In this document: positions 7,533 through 11,332 of the stretch, one piece after another | Position numbering within the stretch: position 1 is the stretch's first letter | How the letters are laid out: the number at the start of each line of letters is the position of its first letter | From: Treponema sp. | Lineage (GTDB): Bacteria > Spirochaetota > Spirochaetia > Treponematales > Treponemataceae | Assembly: GCA_004554075.1 (NCBI GenBank) | Contig: SFOB01000083.1 | Coordinates: 1-11,332 of the forward strand | DNA: 11,332 bases | Direction: 5' to 3' | Notes under the pieces: model-generated | What the model was told of the DNA's origin: nothing | What the model saw: the letters and a program-made list of their open reading frames with translations, nothing else | Database searches by the model: none | Translations under genes and position numbers: made by a program

Positions 7533-8260
7533 TTTTCTTCAAAAACTTTTCCGTCTCTGATTTTTATAACCTGAGTTGCAAGGTTTACAATCTTCTGATC
7601 GTGAGTAGAAAAAATAAAAGTAGTCTTTAATTCCCGATTAAGCTTCTGCATGAGTTCAAGAATCTGATCTCCGTTTTTAGAGTCAAGGTTTGCTGTAGGC
7701 TCATCAGCTAATATGATAGGGCATTTTGTTACCAGGGCTCGGGCAATTGCTACACGCTGACGCTGACCGCCGCTAAGCTCACTTGGTTTATGCTTTTTCC
7801 AGTTTGTAAGTCCTACAGTTTCAATAAGATAATCTACCCATTCTGTCTGCTCTTTTTTGTTCATTGCCTGAAGAGCAGGTGAGTCTCCTAAGTGAAGAGG
7901 GATTACAATATTTTCATAAACATTTAAAACCGGAATAAGATTAAAAGTCTGGAATACGAAACCAAGAAGGTTACGTCTAAAATCTGTAAGCTTTGAATCG
8001 ATGGAAAGAGGAATTCTGTGAGTTTTGCTTAAATCTATGTCTTTATAAATATCAATATTGTTGATAAAAACTGAGCCGGAAGAGGGAAGGTCTGTAAGGC
8101 CGATTATGTTTAGAAGGGTTGATTTTCCAGAACCTGATGGACCAGAAATTGCGCAGAAAGAGCCCTGATCAATGGAAAAGGAAATATTATCAACGGCTTT
8201 TACGGAAACCTTGTCCATCTGGTAGATTTTGCTTACATTTTTTAGTTCAACGATTGGCAT
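7529..8260 (-). CDS. ABC transporter ATPase, LolD/MacB type
   Basis: The 243-residue ATPase has every catalytic motif: Walker A GPSGSGKST (40-48), Q-loop Q104, signature LSGGQ (162-166), Walker B IILADEP (182-188), D-loop NLDS (191-194) and H-loop H220. Its length and ADEPTANLD wording place it in the LolD/MacB/FtsE-like branch that works with FtsX-type permeases. A segment at about 73-92 (KDIDLSKTHRIPLSIDSKLT) is roughly a dozen residues longer than the same stretch in E. coli LolD. No permease lies on its own strand; the two orphan permeases at 2728-5465 are the obvious partners although transcribed toward it. The last four bases overlap the barrel gene (TTAG). TATAAT ends 6 nt before ATG and no Shine-Dalgarno is present. 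Confidence 0.95.
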   Translation of the reverse strand: MPIVELKNVSKIYQMDKVSVKAVDNISFSIDQGSFCAISGPSGSGKSTLLNIIGLTDLPSSGSVFINNIDIYKDIDLSKTHRIPLSIDSKLTDFRRNLLGFVFQTFNLIPVLNVYENIVIPLHLGDSPALQAMNKKEQTEWVDYLIETVGLTNWKKHKPSELSGGQRQRVAIARALVTKCPIILADEPTANLDSKNGDQILELMQKLNRELKTTFIFSTHDQKIVNLATQVIKIRDGKVFEEN

Positions 8261-8266
8261 GTATTT

Positions 8267-8295
8267 ATTATAGAGTATTTTTTTGTATTTATAAA
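8267..8295 (-). promoter_or_regulatory. Promoter of the ABC ATPase gene
   Basis: On the minus strand TTTATA (8295-8290) and a consensus TATAAT (8272-8267) are 17 nt apart. Six bases (AAATAC) separate TATAAT from the ATG at 8260, the same geometry as the cyclase gene. The predicted transcript starts at or beside the A of ATG. Confidence 0.6.
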
Positions 8296-8369
8296 GGGGA
8301 TTGCTTTAAGGGCGTGGTTTGAAAAAAAAGAGCTTTGATTTTCTTTTACGAGGATTCGCCGTTTCGGTC

Positions 8370-8386
8370 GCAAACCTCCTGTTTGC
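8370..8386. other. Hairpin A: six-bp stem with CTCCT loop
   Basis: GCAAAC pairs with GTTTGC around loop CTCCT. On the minus strand the loop reads AGGAG within ACAGGAGGT, a CsrA-type GGA-in-loop arrangement. It is enclosed by the outer arm 8357-8362/8394-8399. Confidence 0.75.
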
Positions 8387-8411
8387 TCCCTTCACGGCGT
8401 CTCCGTTCGTT

Positions 8412-8434
8412 TTCGGCCACCTCCTGTGGCCGAA
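8412..8434. other. Hairpin B: nine-bp stem with the same CTCCT loop
   Basis: TTCGGCCAC pairs with GTGGCCGAA around CTCCT. The stem differs from hairpin A except for the closing A-T and C-G pairs, while the nine bases ACCTCCTGT are identical. Different stems with a constant loop suggest selection on the loop. Confidence 0.8.
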
Positions 8435-8473
8435 TCATTAAAAATGCTGCGCCACTGCTCGCATTTTTAATGA
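8435..8473. other. Hairpin C: 13-bp AT-rich stem
   Basis: A perfect 13-bp stem (8435-8447 with 8461-8473, TCATTAAAAATGC and its complement) closes a 13-nt loop. It has no T-tract on either side, so it does not look like an intrinsic terminator. Confidence 0.75.
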
Positions 8474-8486
8474 GCACTCACTTCGC

Positions 8487-8507
8487 TTCGAATCCTCTCA
8501 GACGCAA
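8487..8507 (+). repeat. Inverted copy of the 3' end of tRNA-Arg (21 nt)
   Basis: These 21 bases equal the minus-strand sequence of 8601-8581: T-loop, T-stem 3' strand, acceptor 3' strand, discriminator A and one extra base. The match stops abruptly at both ends. A tRNA 3'-end copy beside its source is typical of integration sites, but here the orientation is inverted rather than direct. Confidence 0.85.
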
Positions 8508-8525
8508 AAATCTCTGTGAATAATT

Positions 8526-8559
8526 AAAAACCCGATACTGTTTATTATGTATCGGGTTT
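8526..8559 (-). terminator. Intrinsic terminator after tRNA-Arg
   Basis: An 11-bp perfect stem (8528-8538 with 8549-8559, AAACCCGATAC) has a 10-nt loop. On the minus strand it is followed by TTTTT and more AT, so it fits as the end of the tRNA cluster. In the plus direction the tail is only TTTCTT. Confidence 0.85.
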
Positions 8560-8581
8560 CTTAAAAAATTAACTTTCTTGT

Positions 8582-8655
8582 TGCGTCTGAGAGGATTCGA
8601 ACCTCCTACCTACGGATTCGAAGTCCGTTGCTCTATCCAGATGAGCTACAGGCGC
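8582..8655 (-). tRNA. tRNA-Arg (UCG)
   Basis: The minus-strand cloverleaf has acceptor GCGCCTG/CAGACGC, D stem GCTC/GAGC, anticodon stem ACGGA/TCCGT around CTTCGAA (anticodon TCG), and T arm GGAGG-TTCGAAT-CCTCT (the last pair G·T). The discriminator is A at 8582 and CCA is not encoded. Acceptor pair 4:69 is a C·A mismatch (8652 with 8586), and the mismatched 3' strand lies inside the block that is duplicated at 8487-8507. It is the last tRNA in the cluster. Confidence 0.95.
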
Positions 8656-8672
8656 AGGGTGGCTTAAATGCC

Positions 8673-8706
8673 AAAAAAAAAGGTGCAAGATTTTATTTCC
8701 TGCACC
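8673..8706 (-). terminator. Terminator-like hairpin between tRNA-His and tRNA-Arg
   Basis: On the minus strand an 8-bp stem (GGTGCAGG with CTTGCACC, one G·U) with a 9-nt loop is followed by a run of nine Ts (8681-8673). Only 17 nt then remain before tRNA-Arg, too few for a new promoter, so readthrough or RNA processing must occur here. Confidence 0.7.
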
Positions 8707-8709
8707 CAG

Positions 8710-8782
8710 GGTGCCTAGTCGGGATCGAACCGACGACAACCAGATCCACAATCTGGCGCTCTACCGCTGAACTATAGGCACC
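8710..8782 (-). tRNA. tRNA-His (GUG)
   Basis: The minus-strand cloverleaf has acceptor GTGCCTA/TAGGCAC, with the extra encoded G(-1) at 8782 opposite C73 at 8710 that marks tRNA-His. The anticodon stem is CCAGA/TCTGG around TTGTGGA (anticodon GTG), and the T arm is GTCGG-TTCGATC-CCGAC. CCA is not encoded. It is flanked on both sides by terminator-like hairpins. Confidence 0.96.
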
Positions 8783-8787
8783 GTATT

Positions 8788-8820
8788 AAAAAAAGCTCCT
8801 TGTTTTTGCAAGAAGCTTTT
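8788..8820 (-). terminator. Terminator-like hairpin between tRNA-Lys and tRNA-His
   Basis: On the minus strand a 12-bp stem (8820-8809 with 8802-8791, one G·U) with a 6-nt loop is followed by a T-tract (to 8788). It fills almost the whole 40-nt spacer, leaving no room for a promoter for tRNA-His. Confidence 0.75.
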
Positions 8821-8822
8821 AA

Positions 8823-8895
8823 TGAGCCATGCAGGGATCGAACCTGCGACCCACAGATTAAGAGTCTGTTGCTCTACCAGCTGAGCTAATGGCCC
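8823..8895 (-). tRNA. tRNA-Lys (CUU)
   Basis: The minus-strand cloverleaf has acceptor GGGCCAT/ATGGCTC (one G·U), D stem GCTC/GAGC, anticodon stem ACAGA/TCTGT around CTCTTAA (anticodon CTT), and T arm GCAGG-TTCGATC-CCTGC. The discriminator is A and CCA is not encoded. It is the first tRNA of the three-gene cluster. Confidence 0.95.
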
Positions 8896-8922
8896 GAAGT
8901 CTTAACTGACTTAGTGATAATG

Positions 8923-8951
8923 AATATACACAAAATTGATATTTTAATCAA
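8923..8951 (-). promoter_or_regulatory. Promoter of the tRNA-Lys/His/Arg cluster
   Basis: On the minus strand TTGATT (8951-8946) and TATATT (8928-8923) are exactly 17 nt apart. The start site would fall about 20 nt before tRNA-Lys. It is the only good promoter seen for the three tRNAs. Confidence 0.7.
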
Positions 8952-9027
8952 GAGCTTTAAGTCGAATTTTTCACTTTTTTTTAATATTTTTTTCAGAAAA
9001 AAAAGACCTTAAAAGTCAAAAAAAATC

Positions 9028-9054
9028 TAAACAAAAAAACTCAGATTCCGATAT
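9028..9054 (+). promoter_or_regulatory. Sigma-28 (FliA)-like promoter of flgN-flgK
   Basis: TAAA (9028-9031) is followed after exactly 15 nt by TCCGATAT (9047-9054), compared with the FliA consensus TAAA-N15-GCCGATAA; the CCGATA core is intact. The predicted leader is about 30 nt. The surrounding 8970-9040 is almost pure A and T runs and holds no other gene. Confidence 0.65.
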
Positions 9055-9092
9055 TCAAAGGGAATGACCATAATTTTAAACGAGGTTTTGAG

Positions 9093-9530
9093 ATGAACGA
9101 ATTAATAAATGAATATTCAACAGTTCTTGCAGAAGAGGAGAATCTTCTTGATATTCTTACAGAAAAACAGAAAGTTCTTCGTAAGGCAATTACAGAAAAG
9201 GACTGGGAAAGTCTTACAGGTCATATTAATGAGGTAAATCTTATTTCTGATAGTTTTCAGAAATTTGATCTTCGCCGTGATGAAATTCAGAATCAGCTTA
9301 AAACAGATGAACTTAAGCCATATTTTGAGCGCCTCGGTCGTCTCCGAACAAAACTTCTTAAATGCAAGGTAGAAAATCAGGTCATTTCTAACTATGTAAA
9401 TGTTACTCGTGAATTCATTGCAGAGGTGGTTGAAAAAGCTTTGCCACAGACCCGCAATAAGAATTACACAAAATATGGAACTATTACACAGACACAGCCA
9501 GCCAGCGTGCTTGTTAATGTTAGGGGGTAA
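9093..9530 (+). CDS. flgN: FlgN-like flagellar export chaperone
   Basis: The 145-residue, almost entirely helical protein has heptad-like charge patterns (residues about 5-115) and a disordered C-terminal tail, matching the FlgN family in size and character. FlgN binds the C-termini of the hook-filament junction proteins FlgK and FlgL in the cytosol and delivers them to the flagellar export gate. Sequence identity in this family is low, so the call leans on the position: its stop lies 3 nt before flgK and it follows a sigma-28-like promoter. GAGG (9082-9085) is 7 nt before ATG, a normal Shine-Dalgarno, in contrast to the SD-less genes earlier in the window. Confidence 0.85.
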   Translation: MNELINEYSTVLAEEENLLDILTEKQKVLRKAITEKDWESLTGHINEVNLISDSFQKFDLRRDEIQNQLKTDELKPYFERLGRLRTKLLKCKVENQVISNYVNVTREFIAEVVEKALPQTRNKNYTKYGTITQTQPASVLVNVRG

Positions 9531-9533
9531 GTT

Positions 9534-11332
9534 ATGGGATCAACTTTCTCTGGAATTGAATTAGGAAAAAGAAGCATAATGGCAAATACAGATGCCATTA
9601 CAACTGCAGGTCATAACATTTCAAATGCAAATACAGAAGGCTACAGCCGCCAGCGTGTACAGATTAAGGAGTTTGATCCTCTCTACAAGCCGGATTTGGA
9701 ACGCCTTGAACGTCCAGGCCTTATTGGTCAGGGTGTAGATGTTCAGTCTATCAACCGTATCCGCGACGAACTTCTTGATGAACGCATTGTTGCCCAGGCA
9801 AATCAGGAATCTTACTGGGATACCCGCTCAAAATACTACAACATGATTGAACAGATTTATAACGAGCCGGATGATATTTCAGTTCGTTCAAATATGGATA
9901 AATTTTGGGAAGCATGGCAGGAGCTTTCAATTAATCCTGAAAGCAAGGCTGCCCGCCAGGCAGTTGTAACTCGTGCAGAAACTCTTACAGATTCAATCAA
10001 ACAGCGTTGGGAAGCCCTTGCAGGTGTAGGAAACCTTATTGATGGTGATATTGAAGCTACTGTAAAGCAGGTAAACTCTTATGCCCGCCAGATTGCAGAC
10101 TGTAACGCAGAAATCGTACGCAGCCGTGCAATGGGTGATAATCCTAATGATCTTCTCGACCGCCGTGACCTTCTCGTAGATAAGCTTTCTAAGCTTATTA
10201 ATATTTCTACAGACCAGAGAGACAGTGACGAGTTTATGGTTCACGTAGGTGGCCGTGTAATTGTTCAGGGAAATATTTCAAGAGAAATTGACCTTGTTCC
10301 ACGTTTTGATGATACAGGCTACTCTAAGCTTGTCTGGAAAGATACAGGAAATGATGCAGTATTCAACGGTGGTACTCTTGGTGCTCTTGTAGAACTCCGC
10401 GATGTTGATGTACGCAACGAAATCCAGACTCTTAACACAATGACAATGAACTTTGCAGACCTTGTAAACGATGTACACCGTAATGCCGTAGGTGCAAACA
10501 AGGTTACAGGCCTGGACTTCTTTGTACAGCATCCATTTGTAGAAAATGCTAACGGTAACTTTGACCGCAACGGAGACGGAGAACTTGATACTTCTTATGT
10601 ATTCCGCTTTACAGGTACAAATGCTCTTGATAAACAGCAGCAGGTTGGAATTGAAGGTGTAATGACCTTCAGTGGCTCAACAGGAAATGTTCAGGTTCCA
10701 TACTTCCACACAGATACAGTAGAAACAGTTATTGCCCGCATCAATGATTCTACAAGCGAAGTAAAGGCTTATCTTGATAAGAATAATCACCTTGTTCTTA
10801 AGGCAACAACAGCACAGAGTGTAGATAATCCGGATTTTGTAATCCGTCATGTAGAAGATTCTGGTTACTTTCTTGCAGGCTATTCTGGAATTCTGGCAGA
10901 AAATGGAGCTGACGGTGCTTATGATTTTGCTCAGGCAGATGCAGTAAATGCTCTTGCCAGTGGAAGTCAGTTCTCAGTTTCTCCAGTTTATAATCCTTCT
11001 GCTTATATCGAAGTAAACCAGGCTTTGCGCAATGATGTAATGAGCGTTGCAGCAGGCTATATGGATGCCGCAGGTACCGCACCAACAGGTGACGGCCGTG
11101 CAGCAGTAGAAATTGCCGCTATCCGTAACACAAGCGTTATGGTTGGCGGAATGAAAACCTTTGACGACTACTTTGCAGATACAGTAACAAATGTTGGTCT
11201 TAAGGGTGAACAGGCAGAGACAAATCTCTTGAGTCAGAATGCAATTATGGATGACCTTCGTAATCTTCGCGACTCAATCTCTGGTGTAAATATTGATGAG
11301 GAACTTGCTGAAATTATGAAGTTCCAGCATGG
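9534..11332 (+). CDS. flgK: Flagellar hook-associated protein 1 (FlgK), C-terminus cut by window edge
   Basis: The first 599 codons are present with no stop. FlgK forms the first junction ring between hook and filament; in spirochetes this lies in the periplasm. The N-terminus has the flagellar rod/hook-family motif (IELGKRSIMANTDAITTAGH, then NISNANTEGYSRQRV, residues 28-42). The helical D0/D1 region runs to about 250, a variable beta-rich middle follows, and the C-terminal helix returns with NLRDSISGVNIDEELAEIMK near 578-597. By comparison with the family, only about 25-40 residues are missing. The ribosome site AGGGGG (9522-9527) lies in the last codons of flgN, so the genes are translationally linked. 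In many bacteria flgL, fliW and csrA follow, but that is outside the window. Confidence 0.96.
   Translation, partial: MGSTFSGIELGKRSIMANTDAITTAGHNISNANTEGYSRQRVQIKEFDPLYKPDLERLERPGLIGQGVDVQSINRIRDELLDERIVAQANQESYWDTRSKYYNMIEQIYNEPDDISVRSNMDKFWEAWQELSINPESKAARQAVVTRAETLTDSIKQRWEALAGVGNLIDGDIEATVKQVNSYARQIADCNAEIVRSRAMGDNPNDLLDRRDLLVDKLSKLINISTDQRDSDEFMVHVGGRVIVQGNISREIDLVPRFDDTGYSKLVWKDTGNDAVFNGGTLGALVELRDVDVRNEIQTLNTMTMNFADLVNDVHRNAVGANKVTGLDFFVQHPFVENANGNFDRNGDGELDTSYVFRFTGTNALDKQQQVGIEGVMTFSGSTGNVQVPYFHTDTVETVIARINDSTSEVKAYLDKNNHLVLKATTAQSVDNPDFVIRHVEDSGYFLAGYSGILAENGADGAYDFAQADAVNALASGSQFSVSPVYNPSAYIEVNQALRNDVMSVAAGYMDAAGTAPTGDGRAAVEIAAIRNTSVMVGGMKTFDDYFADTVTNVGLKGEQAETNLLSQNAIMDDLRNLRDSISGVNIDEELAEIMKFQH

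Larger units (their letters stand above)
8350..8507. other. Folded, GC-richer intergenic element (candidate structured RNA or interspersed repeat)
   Basis: This stretch stands out from its AT-rich surroundings. Its ends form a 9-bp inverted repeat, GAGGATTCG (8350-8358) with CGAATCCTC (8489-8497). Inside are an arm CGCCGT/ACGGCG (8357-8362 with 8394-8399) enclosing one hairpin, then two further hairpins, giving a multi-branched fold. The right end continues into a copy of the tRNA-Arg 3' end (8487-8507). The minus strand carries several GGA motifs, two of them in hairpin loops. The short ORF across it (8335-8523) has no family resemblance and no ribosome site. I see no convincing promoter on either strand, so whether it is transcribed alone or is a palindromic repeat is open. 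Confidence 0.6.

Noticed and set aside
8322..8350. Minus-strand intrinsic terminator for the folded element
   Set aside because: There is a T-run on the minus strand, but the only stem before it is a weak AAAAGA/TCTTTT pairing, so I do not call a terminator.
8350..8473. CRISPR-like repeats (two copies of ACCTCCTGT)
   Set aside because: Only two short copies, each at the tip of a hairpin, with no regular spacer length and no cas genes.
8335..8523. 62-residue plus-strand ORF over the folded intergenic element
   Set aside because: No ribosome site, no family resemblance, and codons dictated by inverted repeats. The structure explains the sequence better than coding does.
8350..8601. A complete integrated mobile element at tRNA-Arg
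   Set aside because: No integrase, transposase or cargo gene lies in the interval, and the tRNA copy is inverted rather than direct. At most it is a small non-autonomous element or remnant.
8569..8751. 60-residue minus-strand ORF over tRNA-Arg and tRNA-His
   Set aside because: It reads straight through two tRNA genes; its VAHLDRATDFESVGRRFESS wording is the translation of a tRNA gene and a familiar false protein call.
9993..11085. Four minus-strand ORFs within flgK
   Set aside because: All are antisense to a clearly conserved FlgK reading frame, with no start signals or recognisable domains.

Overview
The window looks like chromosomal DNA from a host-associated Treponema-type spirochete. 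This rests on the AT-rich composition, the treponeme-like FlgN and FlgK proteins, and an envelope gene set of the kind expected in a diderm without obvious LPS genes nearby. The species cannot be fixed from the sequence alone.

Layout. (1) 1-143, minus strand: the 5' part of tRNA-Gly(GCC), cut by the window edge, and a complete tRNA-Leu(UAG). Their promoter interleaves with a divergent promoter for the next gene. (2) 234-1772: a six-TM, HAMP-containing class III adenylate cyclase with the Lys/Thr substrate pair of class IIIb. (3) 1813-7532: a tight five-gene operon, in order a Wzz-type chain-length protein, two FtsX/LolC/E-like permeases, a secreted LolA-like lipoprotein-sorting protein and a predicted outer-membrane beta-barrel. 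(4) 7529-8260, minus strand: the LolD/MacB-type ATPase that most plausibly powers the two permeases. It converges on the operon and overlaps its last stop codon. (5) 8261-8581: an intergenic stretch with a GC-richer, heavily folded element (about 8350-8507) and an intrinsic terminator. (6) 8582-8895, minus strand: tRNA-Lys(CUU), tRNA-His(GUG) and tRNA-Arg(UCG), each followed by a terminator-like hairpin. (7) 9028-11332: a sigma-28-like promoter, flgN, and flgK running off the right edge.

How the parts may work together. Genes 3 to 7 read as one envelope-spanning lipid or lipoprotein route: inner-membrane ABC engine, periplasmic carrier, outer-membrane barrel. No LolB is present, and a polysaccharide chain-length protein is co-transcribed. 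The flagellar genes follow the usual late-class pattern of chaperone followed by hook-junction protein.

Most notable non-coding signals. The folded element contains two hairpins with different stems but the same CTCCT loop. On the minus strand both read ACAGGAGGT, close to the CsrB/RsmZ type of CsrA-binding hairpin. The right end of the element is an inverted 21-nt copy of the 3' end of the adjacent tRNA-Arg. Three genes here (cyclase, Wzz-like, ATPase) have TATAAT only 6-9 nt before ATG and no Shine-Dalgarno, suggesting leaderless mRNAs.
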